64,000 bases of DNA from Syntrophus gentianae (GCF_900109885.1 NZ_FOBS01000003.1:150802-214801), one strand, 5' to 3'. Positions 36,903 through 45,943 are shown, numbered from the stretch's first letter. The notes: generated by a model not told the origin, from the sequence alone. Made by a program: numbers and translations.

Positions 36903-38894
36903 ATGTCACTTTTAAGTGATCAATCTTATCGAAGTTGGGTTGAGGTCGATCTGGACAGCTTTTCCTGGAACTGGAAGGAACTGCGGCGGCTTGTCGGGCC
37001 TGCGGTCAGGGTTCTCCAGGTGGTCAAGGCGGATGCCTATGGTCATGGCGCCATCGAGATCTCCCATACGGCGCTGAAGAACGGAGCCGCCTGTCTCGGG
37101 GTGGCCAATGCCGATGAGGGTGTGCAACTCCGGGTCAGCGGCATTACAGCACCGATTGTTATTCTGAGTCCTTCCACGGGAGGGGAGATCCGCGAGATCA
37201 TTAAATACGAATTGACCCCCTCTCTGTCCGATCTCCTCTTCGCAGCGGACTTCCAGCGGCATCTGGAAAAAGCGGGCGTTTCAGCCCCCGTTCATATCGA
37301 AATCGATACGGGAATGGGCCGGGGCGGCATGCTTTGGGACGAAGCCCCGGCGATGATCAAGAAAATCCTCGGTTTCCCGAACATCTTGGTTGAGGGGCTC
37401 TTTTCGCATTTTGCTTCCAGTGAGACCTGCGTCGATTACAACAACCAGCAGGGGGCGCTCTTTATGAAACTGATCGAAAAGCTTTCTGCAGAGGGGATTC
37501 CGATTCCTCTCAAGCATATGGCCAACAGCGGCGCGATCCTCAATTATCCCCAGTTCTATCTGGACATGGTGCGCCCCGGTCTGATGTCTTACGGGATTCA
37601 CCCGGCCCCTCAAACGGAAGCCAAGGCCGATCTCCGACCCGTTATGAGTTTCAAAACCCGGGTGGTCCTCTGCAAGGAATTTCCCAAAGGGGCAAGCATC
37701 GGTTACAATCGGACCTATTTTACGGACCGTCCTTCCCGCATTGCCACCCTTCCTGTCGGATATGGCGACGGATACGGAATCATCCTTTCCAATCAGGGCG
37801 AAGTGCTGATCCGGGGAAAGCGGGCGCCTGTTGTCGGGCGGGTTTCCATGGACATGGTCACGATCGATGTCAGTTCCATTCCCGATTGCCGGATCGGCGA
37901 TGAGGCGGTCCTGCTGGGACGGCAGGGGGAAGAAGAAATTTCCGCCAACGATATCGCTACGCGGATCGGAACCATTAGTTACGACATTCTCTGTGCGCTG
38001 GGCAAGAGGGCCCCCCGGATCTTCCTGCAACAGGGAAAGGCCGAAACGGTTGCCCCGCGACTGCGAAGGATCTTTATCCCCCAGGAAGAACGGTCTCTGG
38101 CGCGGATCGATGGGATGATCCGTCAGTGCTTCCAGGTCAGGGCGCGAAGCGAGGAACTGGGAGACGCCATATTTTATGAAATGTTCGAGGCGCTCTTCGG
38201 TAAAAGTGATCGGCAACTGGAACTGCGGTCGGATTTCCGGTATGATATCACCCTATCCGATCCTGCGGCAGAAGAGACCGGGAAGGTCAGGCCGGCCCTG
38301 GACTCCGATGAATTCCGGGTAACGACCCATATCGAATATTCCAAGGTCTTTCGAAATCCCGTATTTCTCATTGGCTGTGCCGCAGATAATGAGCAATTGG
38401 CCTCATTTTTTGAAGATCCGCTCTGTGAGTATCGATGGCTCCTTCAAAATGGCGTATCTACCGTTGCGGATCAGGACTTCCGGGTGAAGCGAGTCCGAAT
38501 CGATCAAGAGGACGTTCCGGTGATCCGAAGGGAAAATACAAGCCACGGTTATGAAGTCTGGTGCGGCGGAGAGTACCTCAGGGAAAAACTCAACCGCCAG
38601 GTCAGAGTGGAACTGGAAATTGTAACCCGTACGCCGCGCAGCAGCAGGTTCTTTCCCGTCTATCTCGTTTATCCCACCCGTGGCCTGGAGATTAACTTCC
38701 ATTATGAAGGGACGTCAATTTCTTCCGTTCGGGAAATCAGTTTCTTTGCCGGCAAGCACCCCTATCCCGAAATTACCCGGGATGCGGGACGTTCCGTTTC
38801 TCTAAGCATTCATGAGGATGAATGGATCTTTCCCAACAGCGGAGTCACCTTTATGTGGGATGATGATCCATCGAAATACACGAAAAAGTCGTAA
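36903..38894 (+). CDS. alr: alanine racemase with a ~280-residue C-terminal extension of unknown function
   Basis: Residues 1 to about 380 are a complete PLP-dependent alanine racemase: the PLP lysine in VVKADAYGHG, IDTGMGRGGM, VRPGLMSYGIHP, the catalytic Tyr in SIGYNRTY and VSMDMVTIDVS. This supplies D-Ala for the cell wall. From about residue 385 a second region follows (QEERSLARIDGMIRQCF, then a beta-rich stretch with HIEYSKVFRNPVFLIG, GYEVWCGGEYL and PNSGVTFMWDD at the end). Family members normally stop near 370 residues. The extension is uninterrupted, in frame, and has similar codon use. I do not recognise its fold and see no membrane segment. A D-Ala ligase gene follows 63 bp downstream. 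Confidence 0.9.
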   Translation: MSLLSDQSYRSWVEVDLDSFSWNWKELRRLVGPAVRVLQVVKADAYGHGAIEISHTALKNGAACLGVANADEGVQLRVSGITAPIVILSPSTGGEIREIIKYELTPSLSDLLFAADFQRHLEKAGVSAPVHIEIDTGMGRGGMLWDEAPAMIKKILGFPNILVEGLFSHFASSETCVDYNNQQGALFMKLIEKLSAEGIPIPLKHMANSGAILNYPQFYLDMVRPGLMSYGIHPAPQTEAKADLRPVMSFKTRVVLCKEFPKGASIGYNRTYFTDRPSRIATLPVGYGDGYGIILSNQGEVLIRGKRAPVVGRVSMDMVTIDVSSIPDCRIGDEAVLLGRQGEEEISANDIATRIGTISYDILCALGKRAPRIFLQQGKAETVAPRLRRIFIPQEERSLARIDGMIRQCFQVRARSEELGDAIFYEMFEALFGKSDRQLELRSDFRYDITLSDPAAEETGKVRPALDSDEFRVTTHIEYSKVFRNPVFLIGCAADNEQLASFFEDPLCEYRWLLQNGVSTVADQDFRVKRVRIDQEDVPVIRRENTSHGYEVWCGGEYLREKLNRQVRVELEIVTRTPRSSRFFPVYLVYPTRGLEINFHYEGTSISSVREISFFAGKHPYPEITRDAGRSVSLSIHEDEWIFPNSGVTFMWDDDPSKYTKKS

Positions 38895-38957
38895 AAAATT
38901 GCGGTTTTTTAAAAACATAACATCAGAGATTTCTCCGAGAGGAAGAGAGGCGCTATT

Positions 38958-39953
38958 ATGGAAAAGAAAACGGTGGGATTGTTTTTTGGAGGTTTGAGTA
39001 ATGAGGCGGACATTTCCGTAATCTCGGCCAAGAATATCATTAAAGCCTTTGATTATAAGAAATATAATTTGGTCTTGGTCTACTGGCACAAGAATAATCA
39101 ATTTTATATCCTGGAAAACGCCGAGGAAGTAAACGATCTTTCAGGCAAAAAAGAAATCCATGTTGGTGATTTTTCAAAGCTCTTTGATGTCGCTTTGCCG
39201 ATTACCCATGGCAAATATGGAGAGGACGGCGCGTTGCAGGGACTTCTGGAAATCCAGAAGGTGCCTTATTGCGGCTGTCGAGTTTTGAGTTCAAGCTTAT
39301 GCATGGACAAGGCTGTCTTCAAAACATTTCTGGCGGGCCATTCTATCAGGCAGGTCAAATTTGACTTTATCGATCTGCGGGATAAGAAACAAAGCGATGT
39401 TGAAAGCTGGATCGAACAGATCGAACGTAATTTTGAATTGCCGGTTTATATCAAGCCTTCAAATTCCGGTTCTTCCGTCGGAATTACGAAAGTGACCGAT
39501 TTCAAGAATCTGAAAAAAGCCGTCCGGGAAGCGGCACGGCACGACGATAAAATCCTGGCCGAGCAAGGGCTTGTCAATCCGAGAGAAATTGAAGTGGCCG
39601 TGCTGGGCAATGATGAATTGACCATCTCCGATCCGGGGGAACTTGTTCTGGAGGGGGCCTTCTATGATTTTGATGAAAAATACACAAAGAACCAAACCCA
39701 GGTGGCCATCCCGGCAGATCTTGAAGCGCAGACCAGAGAAGAAATAAAGAAGATCACGGAAAAGGTTTATCATCTCTGTGACTGCAAAGGCTTTGCCCGG
39801 GTAGATTATCTCCTCGCTGACAACGAAGTCTATTTGAATGAAATCAACACGCTGCCCGGTTTTACCGATATTTCCATGTTCCCGATGCTGATGAAAAGTG
39901 CCGGCATCAATTATAAAGACCTGATCACGAAGATCATAAAATTGGCCAACTAA
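38958..39953 (+). CDS. D-alanine--D-alanine ligase family protein (D-Ala-D-X ligase)
   Basis: The 331-residue ATP-grasp enzyme joins D-Ala to a second D-residue for peptidoglycan precursors. Motifs are VGLFFGGLSNEADISVISA, PITHGKYGEDGALQGLLE, KPSNSGSSVGITKV, the omega loop EGAFYDFDEKYTKN with the Tyr typical of D-Ala-D-Ala rather than D-Ala-D-Lac ligases, and the metal site EINTLPGFTDISMFP. The tandem arrangement with a racemase recalls both housekeeping alr-ddl and racemase-ligase pairs of van operons; without a VanX-like or two-component gene nearby, the former is more likely. Specificity (D-Ala or D-Ser) cannot be settled here. Confidence 0.88.
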   Translation: MEKKTVGLFFGGLSNEADISVISAKNIIKAFDYKKYNLVLVYWHKNNQFYILENAEEVNDLSGKKEIHVGDFSKLFDVALPITHGKYGEDGALQGLLEIQKVPYCGCRVLSSSLCMDKAVFKTFLAGHSIRQVKFDFIDLRDKKQSDVESWIEQIERNFELPVYIKPSNSGSSVGITKVTDFKNLKKAVREAARHDDKILAEQGLVNPREIEVAVLGNDELTISDPGELVLEGAFYDFDEKYTKNQTQVAIPADLEAQTREEIKKITEKVYHLCDCKGFARVDYLLADNEVYLNEINTLPGFTDISMFPMLMKSAGINYKDLITKIIKLAN

Positions 39954-40067
39954 CATGGATGCCATGGAAAGATAATTGCAATCCGAAGCGAGCAAGAGAC
40001 CTGTTTTGTGTAAGTACATGTAATACGGACGAACCGGACAAAATAAAAAGGAACGGGCATTACCGTA

Positions 40068-40095
40068 TTGACATCTTGAAAATTATGCTTATAAT
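40068..40095 (+). promoter_or_regulatory. strong sigma-70 promoter
   Basis: Perfect TTGACA (40068-40073) and perfect TATAAT (40090-40095) are separated by 16 bases. The predicted transcript start near 40102 leaves a leader of about 36 bases before the ATG at 40138. It drives the next gene and probably the FmdB-type gene. Confidence 0.85.
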
Positions 40096-40137
40096 TTGGT
40101 CGAATTCGCAAATAGCTTGGGGGAGTTAAGGGATATC

Positions 40138-40671
40138 ATGGGGGAAAGGTATTTCAATCCGTCGCAGATGTCTCTGGCGAAAGCCGCGTTTGACCACGCG
40201 GAAAAGCTCGTGGGGCGTTATTACCGCTTCGGGCGTGAGGCATTTCGAGATTACCGTTATGATATCCGCACCCTTGCCGAGTTGGATGTCCATGAAATCC
40301 AGGAAGGGGCCTTCGCGCACCTCTGCCGGTATCGGTACGAGAAAAAAGGTTTTCCGGACATCACGAGAAGTATTCACTTCTACCGCGTCTGCCTTCAGGA
40401 CAACCGGATTCTGGATGCCGTGGAACGGGCGAATTCCTTTATCAAGTTTGCACCGCTGATGCTTTACATCGCAGCGCATGAACTGGTGCATGTCATCCGT
40501 TTCGACGGGGGGCTTTTCGACTTCGAGGCGCCCCAGGAAGAGAAGAACCGGGAAGAGGAAATCGTTCATGCCATCACCCGGCAGATTATGCAGCCGGTGG
40601 TGCATCATGATCTCAACCTTGTTCTGGACTGTTTCAGTAATCAGTACAAAATTGGAGATTTATACCATTAA
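40138..40671 (+). CDS. hypothetical protein with HExxH motif, 177 aa
   Basis: The protein starts MGERYFNPSQMSLAKAAFDH; AGGG lies six bases before this ATG, and a frame extension upstream would run into the promoter. Near the middle it has YIAAHELVHVIRFD, an HExxH motif of the zinc metallopeptidase type, followed about 30 residues later by EEEIVHAITRQIM, which offers a possible third ligand. There is no signal peptide. It is transcribed from a very good promoter and followed 25 bp later by an FmdB-like zinc ribbon gene. I do not recognise a named family; peptidase activity is unproven. Confidence 0.8.
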   Translation: MGERYFNPSQMSLAKAAFDHAEKLVGRYYRFGREAFRDYRYDIRTLAELDVHEIQEGAFAHLCRYRYEKKGFPDITRSIHFYRVCLQDNRILDAVERANSFIKFAPLMLYIAAHELVHVIRFDGGLFDFEAPQEEKNREEEIVHAITRQIMQPVVHHDLNLVLDCFSNQYKIGDLYH

Positions 40672-40696
40672 GATATAATAGATGGAGGTTTAGGGT

Positions 40697-40993
40697 ATGC
40701 CGATTTATGAGTACAAATGCCGGAAATGCGGAAGGGAATTCGAAGTCTTTCAGAAAATCACCGATGCGCCGGTACAGCAGTGCCAATACTGCCAGGGAAG
40801 CGTGGAGAAAATGATTTCCCTTTCTTCCTTTCACCTGAGTGGTTCGGGGTGGTATGTGACGGATTACGGTGGAAAGAAGTCCTGCGCTCTGGATTCAAGA
40901 CAGAAAGAGGCGACCGGCAGTTCTTCCAGTGACGCACCGACCTGCAGCGGAGGCAATTCATCCTGCTGCGCCGGATGCAAAGCCGCCGAATAG
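40697..40993 (+). CDS. FmdB-family zinc-ribbon protein
   Basis: The 98-residue protein begins [20 protein letters not shown], the FmdB/CxxC_CxxC_SSSS regulatory-domain signature, with the second pair in [12 protein letters not shown]. The C-terminal tail is Ser- and Cys-rich ([16 protein letters not shown]). Such proteins are widespread and suspected regulators; in methylotrophs FmdB is linked to amidase expression. It likely forms an operon with the preceding HExxH gene and ends at a strong terminator. Confidence 0.9.
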   Translation: MPIYEYKCRKCGREFEVFQKITDAPVQQCQYCQGSVEKMISLSSFHLSGSGWYVTDYGGKKSCALDSRQKEATGSSSSDAPTCSGGNSSCCAGCKAAE

Positions 40994-41058
40994 AGAGACC
41001 GGTAGCAGAATTATTTCGCAATTCCAAAACCCTGTTTTTTTAACATCGGGAAGTTCCA

Positions 41059-41106
41059 AACAATAAAAAGCATCTAATATCTTAATATTAGATGCTTTTT
41101 ATTGTT
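41059..41106. terminator. strong bidirectional terminator, 22-bp perfect stem
   Basis: Arms 41059-41080 and 41085-41106 are perfect complements around a CTTA loop. The lower stem is A-rich on the left and T-rich on the right (CTTTTTATTGTT), so it serves both the FmdB gene and the convergent PEP-CTERM gene. Confidence 0.9.
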
Positions 41107-41156
41107 GAGCGATCGGCTTGTCTGAAGAGCCTTGTCTTTTAATCAGTGGCCCTTTT

Positions 41157-41891
41157 TTACTTATTCAGTTTCCTTTTTACGATTGCGAGACCTGCGAGAC
41201 CGGGCCCGAAAAGAAAGAGTGCACCGGGAAGAGGAACAGGGGCCGCCGTTTCCGTGATGGTCAGCTCCACGCCTGCCACGGAGCCGTAGGTTTGATTCTG
41301 GGACTGAACGATCCACAGACTCACAGTGTCGCCTGCACTGACCGCCAGGTCAGTGAGGGTCTGGCCGGTAACCAGGGCATCGTAGAAAGTCAGGGCATTC
41401 GCTTCGCCGTTATGGCTTGCATAACTGATCGTGCCTGATGCAAGGAGGGTGCTTCCGAGATAGAGGGAAAAGTCGTTGCTCCTGTTTACACCCGCGTGGT
41501 CATACCAGACGCACCCGGAAAGGCTGATGGTTCCGGCTTCGGGAGCGGTCCACGTGAGGATCGATTCTCCGGGTGATCCACCATTGGCGCTGTCCCAACT
41601 GTGAGTGTAGATGTTGTCGTTCGTGCCCTGCCACCATGCGGGCAGGAAATTCCCCCCTTCATTACCCATTGCAAAGAAATCCATTCCGGCCGTCATGGGG
41701 CTCCCATCGCCCACCTGGTGCTGTAGAAGCTCGGAGCCTTTCCATACCGCCCAGGTTCCGTTGGGGTTATCGATTTTGCTCCAATTGGTTGCAAGGTCAT
41801 AGGTTGTAGCGCTTAGAGCGATCGACGGCGCCCAGAATAGGGCCAGGATCAAAACAAGGGCAAAGAATCTTGACAGACCAAACCTTCTCAT
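41157..41891 (-). CDS. PEP-CTERM sorting-domain exported protein, 244 aa
   Basis: The protein has a signal peptide (RFFALVLILALFWAPSIALSA) and a C-terminal sorting signal: PVPLPGALFLFGPGLAGLAI followed by VKRKLNK, i.e. a Pro-rich motif, a transmembrane helix and a basic tail. Such proteins are handled by exosortase and usually go to the surface or extracellular matrix. The mature part is beta-rich with many Trp, Gly and Asn residues. AGGAGGG eight bases before the ATG fixes the start. No exosortase gene lies in the window, so one is expected elsewhere. Confidence 0.88.
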   Translation of the reverse strand: MRRFGLSRFFALVLILALFWAPSIALSATTYDLATNWSKIDNPNGTWAVWKGSELLQHQVGDGSPMTAGMDFFAMGNEGGNFLPAWWQGTNDNIYTHSWDSANGGSPGESILTWTAPEAGTISLSGCVWYDHAGVNRSNDFSLYLGSTLLASGTISYASHNGEANALTFYDALVTGQTLTDLAVSAGDTVSLWIVQSQNQTYGSVAGVELTITETAAPVPLPGALFLFGPGLAGLAIVKRKLNK

Positions 41892-42036
41892 ACAATCATC
41901 CCTCCTGATTTTTTTGGCTTTCAAAATAATGACACAATACACATCGATATCCAAAATTAATCAATACCTGAAAATCCGTATTTATGGGTAAGGATTAGAC
42001 TGACCGGGAGGACCGGATTGGTTGAGTTATTTCCTC

Positions 42037-43089
42037 CTATTCGACGAAAATCCGGCCGGGTGGGGAGGAAAGGACTTCGCCGACAATGGCCGCTTCGACC
42101 ACGCCGGCGGTGTGGAGGCGGGCGAGACAAGCCTCCGCCTGGTCGGCAGCCAGCGCGAAGAACAGGCCTCCCGAGGTCTGCGGGTCGAAAAAAATGTCGG
42201 ATCTCCATTCCGGACAGGTGGGACTCAGATCAATCAAGGGCATACGGAAGGTTTTATTGCGATAAAGGCCCTCCGGAAGAATGCCCATTTCGGCCAGTTC
42301 CCGAACTTCCGGGAAAAAGGGAACCCGACCGGAAAAAATCAGGATGCCGACGTCCTGTCCTTCGATCATCTCCGCGATGTGGCCGAGCAGTCCGAAGCCG
42401 GTGATATCCGTGCAGGCGTGAACGGACGGGGTCGCCTGGACAATTTCCCCCGCCGTTTTGTTCAGGGCGGCCATGGCGGCCACGGATTTGGCGATCAGGG
42501 CTTCTGGTGCGATTCCAGCCTTGGTGGCCGTGCTGACGATCCCCGTTCCCAGGGGTTTGGTCAATATCAGCAGGTCTCCCGGGCGGGCGCCGGTATTGAG
42601 CAGGACCTTGTCGGGGTGGACCGTCCCGGTTACGGAAAGACCGTATTTCAATTCCTTGTCCTCCACACTGTGCCCGCCAACCAGCACGACCCCCGCTTCA
42701 CGCATCTTGTCCAGACCCCCGAGGAGGATCTGGCGGAGGATGGAGATGTCCATGGTTTTGATGGGGAAGCAGACAATATTCATGGCCGTCAGCGGGATGC
42801 CGCCCATGGCGTACACATCGCTCAGGGAATTGGTCACGGCAATCTGACCGAAACTATAGGGATCATCCACGATGGGTGTAAAGAAATCCAACGTCTGGAT
42901 GAGGGCCAGATCCTCCCGGATTTTGTAAACTCCCGCGTCTTCACCATGTTCCATCCCGACGATCAGGTTGGGGTCGGAGATCAGCGGTAGATCACACAAG
43001 GCTTCTTTCAGGTCTCCCGGACCGATTTTGCAGGCTCAACCGGCGCCCGAAACGGTTTCGGTCAGTCTGGGTTTCCTTGAATCTTCCAT
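42037..43089 (-). CDS. selD: selenide, water dikinase (selenophosphate synthetase), selenocysteine-containing, 350 aa
   Basis: SelD makes selenophosphate from selenide and ATP for selenocysteine and selenouridine synthesis. The frame contains an in-frame TGA at 43036-43038, giving GAG-U18-ACKIGPGDL, where other SelD proteins have Cys or Sec next to the catalytic Lys (K21 here). The rest is typical: DFFTPIVDDPYSFGQIAVTNSLSDVYAMGG in separate blocks, VLVGGHSVEDKELKYGLSVTG and DITGFGLLGH. GGAG lies eight bases before the ATG. Without Sec readthrough the gene would appear to start at 42999 and lose its active site. It is divergent from a LysR-type regulator. Confidence 0.96.
43011..43038 (-). promoter_or_regulatory. 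SECIS element and Sec codon of selD
   Basis: The UGA (43036-43038) is followed about 12 bases later by a stem GGTC-CGGGA-GACC (43011-43023 on the plus strand). Size and distance fit bacterial SECIS elements; the loop differs from the GGUCU loop of fdhA. This plus the conserved context supports selenocysteine. Confidence 0.7.
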
Positions 43090-43272
43090 TCCAACAGCTC
43101 CAGTCTTGAATTTGTTTAGATCGAGTCCTTTTGTCAATCGGGACCGTGGCCCGGTAAGGCAGCAACTTTACTCGTCGCCACGAATATAGAAGAAAGGGGA
43201 ATGGATGTCAAATTCATCGGGAGACTTCAACAAGATTGATTATTCCTTCTGGTTATGATAGCAGGGAGAATT

Positions 43273-44211
43273 ATGGCATACGACGGTTTTCGAAACATTA
43301 CCATTCAGCAGCTTGAAACCCTGGTCGCTCTCGTTGAAGAACGGAGCTTCAGCCGGGCTTCCCGGCGGGTCTGTCTCACCCAGCCTTCCCTGACGAAACA
43401 TGTCAAGAACATGGAAGAGGTCCTGGACGTCCGCCTCGTCAATCGTGAACGTGCTGGCGTCTCCCTGACCCCGGAGGGCAAGGTCCTTTACGACTATGCC
43501 CGGAAGGTCCTTCATCTGCGGGAAGAGGCCGGGGAGCGGCTGCTCCGGACCCAGGATAATGCGGCGGGAGTGGTCGACATGCAGGCCAGCACGATCCCCG
43601 CAACCTATCTTCTTCCGCATGTTCTCGGGAGTTTCAGTAAACTCCATCCGGACATCCGGGTGAATGTCCAGATGGCCGACAGTGACGAATCCATGGATGC
43701 GATCCTGAATTCACGTTCGGAAATCGGCATCATCGGGAAAAAACCCCAGAATCCGAAACTCCATGTGGAAACCCTCTGGGAAGACCGGCTGGTTCTTGCC
43801 GTACCCAAGGGACATCACTTCGCCGACAAAGGAACCGTCTCCTGGGCGGAACTGGCGGAGGAGCCCTTTGTTGTTCGGGAGAAGGGATCGGGAACCCGGG
43901 AGGTTTTCGAAAACTACCTTCGGAATGTTTTAGGATGGACGCTTTCCCGATTGCGGGTCGTTGTGGAACTGGGGAGTTCGGAGGCGGTCAAGGAAGCGGT
44001 TCTTGCGGGGCTGGGAATTTCCATGATCTCCGTCCATGCCGTCGACCGTGAACTTCGTTCCGGTATTCTCAATGAAGTTGTCGTGGAAAATTGCCGTATC
44101 GAGCGTTCTTTTTATTTAATTTACCGCCGGCAGCTTGCTTTGCTGCGCCACCATCAGATTTTCCTGGATTTTATGAGGAATTATAAAATCCATCGAGAAC
44201 AAACTTTTTAA
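43273..44211 (+). CDS. LysR-type transcriptional regulator, probably selenium-metabolism associated
   Basis: The 312-residue protein has an N-terminal winged helix (QQLETLVALVEERSFSRASRRVCLTQPSL in two parts) and a LysR substrate-binding domain (STIPATYLLPHVLGSFSKLHPDI). It is divergent from selD with a 183-bp shared upstream region, the classic LysR arrangement, and LysR regulators next to selD form a recognised group. Its inducer is unknown. GGGAG before the ATG at 43273 decides the start over an ATG six codons upstream. thrC follows 10 bp after its stop and could be cotranscribed. Confidence 0.88.
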   Translation: MAYDGFRNITIQQLETLVALVEERSFSRASRRVCLTQPSLTKHVKNMEEVLDVRLVNRERAGVSLTPEGKVLYDYARKVLHLREEAGERLLRTQDNAAGVVDMQASTIPATYLLPHVLGSFSKLHPDIRVNVQMADSDESMDAILNSRSEIGIIGKKPQNPKLHVETLWEDRLVLAVPKGHHFADKGTVSWAELAEEPFVVREKGSGTREVFENYLRNVLGWTLSRLRVVVELGSSEAVKEAVLAGLGISMISVHAVDRELRSGILNEVVVENCRIERSFYLIYRRQLALLRHHQIFLDFMRNYKIHREQTF

Positions 44212-44221
44212 GGGGATCATC

Positions 44222-45610
44222 ATGAGAGAAAAAATTCTTTATTATAGTTCAAATCGTTATCTCAGTTCCGCGGAAGACAAAAAGCCAGCGCATTCCGTTC
44301 CTTTTCGGGAAGCCCTGCTGGTGGGGCAGGCCCCCGATGAGGGGCTCTACATGCCTGAAAAAATTCCCCGTTTGTCCCTGAGCGATATCCATGCTTTGAA
44401 AGGTCGGCCCTATACGGAGGCCGCTTTACTGGTGGCGGAGGCTTATCTGGGAGCGGATCTTCCCTTGGAAACCCTGACTGCGGTGATTGCGTCTTCCTAT
44501 AATTATGAAGTTCCCCTGGAGAGAGTCGTGGACCGCCTGTATGTCCTTCGCCTCGACAGGGGGCCGACTGCGTCCTTTAAAGATTTTGCGGCCCGGATGA
44601 TGGCCCGCCTGATGAGCTATTTCCGCGATCCCGGGAAGCGTCTGAATGTCCTGGTGGCCACGTCTGGCGATACCGGAAGTGCCGTGGGGGAGGCCTTTAA
44701 AGGCGTTGCCGGCATTGATGTCTATATCCTATACCCCCGGGATGAAGTGAGCGGCCGGCAGAAAAAGCAGCTGGATACCATCGGCGGCAATGTCCGCACA
44801 TTGTCCGTGGAGGGCAAGTTCGATGACTGCCAGGATCTTGTCAAGCAGGCCTTTGCAGATCCGGACCTTGCCGGGTTGAACCTGAACTCCGCCAATTCGA
44901 TCAATTTCGGCCGGATTCTTCCTCAGATGATTTATTATGTCTATGCCTATGCCCAGCTTGCCGAGCCTGGAGACGAAATCGTGTTTTCCGTGCCCTCGGG
45001 AAACTTCGGGGATGCCCTGGGTTGCGAATATGCACGACGCATGGGACTGCCCGTATCCCGCCTGGTGATGCCCACCAACGAAAACAACGAATTCCCCCGT
45101 TTTCTTGAAACCGGCATCTATGAAAAGATTTCTCCTTCCCGCGCCTGCCTATCCAATGCCATGAACGTCGGTCATCCCAGCAATCTGGCCCGGTTATTTG
45201 AATTATACGGAGGGACGGTCGATCGGACAGGATTTGTACACAGGGTACCGGATCTGGAGACCATGAGGAAAAACATCTTCTCCGTGGCCGTATCCGACGA
45301 GGAAACCAGGCAGACGATCCGCCGGGCCTACGAGCAATACGGGCTGATCCTCGAGCCTCACGGGGCGGTGGGCTGGCGGGGGCTGGAACATTACCTGGAG
45401 CAGGCCGGAAAGTCTTCACTCTGCGTATCCCTGGAAACGGCCCATCCGGCGAAGTTCCCTGAAGAAATCGAATCCCTGCTGGGGATCAGCCCCGAGCTGC
45501 CGGCCAGCATGCAGGATATTGACCGGAGATCGGGTGAACCTCTCCCCATGACGGTTGACTATGAGATTTTCCGCCAGTTCCTGATCACAACGCTGAAGGC
45601 CACGGATTAA
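44222..45610 (+). CDS. thrC: threonine synthase
   Basis: The 462-residue PLP enzyme converts O-phosphohomoserine to threonine. The PLP lysine is in GPTASFKDFAARMM, the phosphate loop in VATSGDTGSAVGEAF, and SANSINFGRILPQMIYY and PSGNFGDALGCEYARRMG are family blocks of the long, yeast/E. coli-type threonine synthase. AAGGGG precedes the ATG. Its closeness to the LysR stop suggests a shared transcript, which is not functionally obvious. Confidence 0.96.
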   Translation: MREKILYYSSNRYLSSAEDKKPAHSVPFREALLVGQAPDEGLYMPEKIPRLSLSDIHALKGRPYTEAALLVAEAYLGADLPLETLTAVIASSYNYEVPLERVVDRLYVLRLDRGPTASFKDFAARMMARLMSYFRDPGKRLNVLVATSGDTGSAVGEAFKGVAGIDVYILYPRDEVSGRQKKQLDTIGGNVRTLSVEGKFDDCQDLVKQAFADPDLAGLNLNSANSINFGRILPQMIYYVYAYAQLAEPGDEIVFSVPSGNFGDALGCEYARRMGLPVSRLVMPTNENNEFPRFLETGIYEKISPSRACLSNAMNVGHPSNLARLFELYGGTVDRTGFVHRVPDLETMRKNIFSVAVSDEETRQTIRRAYEQYGLILEPHGAVGWRGLEHYLEQAGKSSLCVSLETAHPAKFPEEIESLLGISPELPASMQDIDRRSGEPLPMTVDYEIFRQFLITTLKATD

Positions 45611-45742
45611 AATCAAACAGGCCTTGCAGAGGATGACAGGGTCATTCCGGCAGGAGGTGATTCAGCCTTGTCGAGGCTTCCTCAAAGAGGGGGAACCGAA
45701 GCCGCTCTGGTCATTCGAAGAAAGGCAGTCCGGCAAAAAAGG

Positions 45743-45943
45743 TCATTTTGGCGGCTGGTACATGGGTCGGCTTATCGTGGGTTTAAACTGTGATTTATCC
45801 GAGCCGCATATCGGGCAGGTCCATTCGTCGGGGAGATCTTCAAAGGCGGTGCCTGCCGGAATGCTGCCGATGCGGCCCCCGTTTTCCGGATCATAAATGT
45901 AACCGCAGATTGCGCACCTGTACTGCTGCCTTTTTTTATCCAT
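45743..45943 (-). CDS. rubredoxin
   Basis: The 66-residue iron protein has the two Cys pairs of rubredoxin, [14 protein letters not shown] and [13 protein letters not shown], separated by the usual [14 protein letters not shown]. It carries single electrons, often to rubrerythrin or oxygen reductases. The start I chose has GGAGGAG immediately upstream (CGGAGGAGAAG-ATG); a longer frame upstream is a shadow. The C-terminal tail is about 12 residues longer than a minimal rubredoxin. It follows the PHP gene in the same direction. Confidence 0.95.
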   Translation of the reverse strand: MDKKRQQYRCAICGYIYDPENGGRIGSIPAGTAFEDLPDEWTCPICGSDKSQFKPTISRPMYQPPK

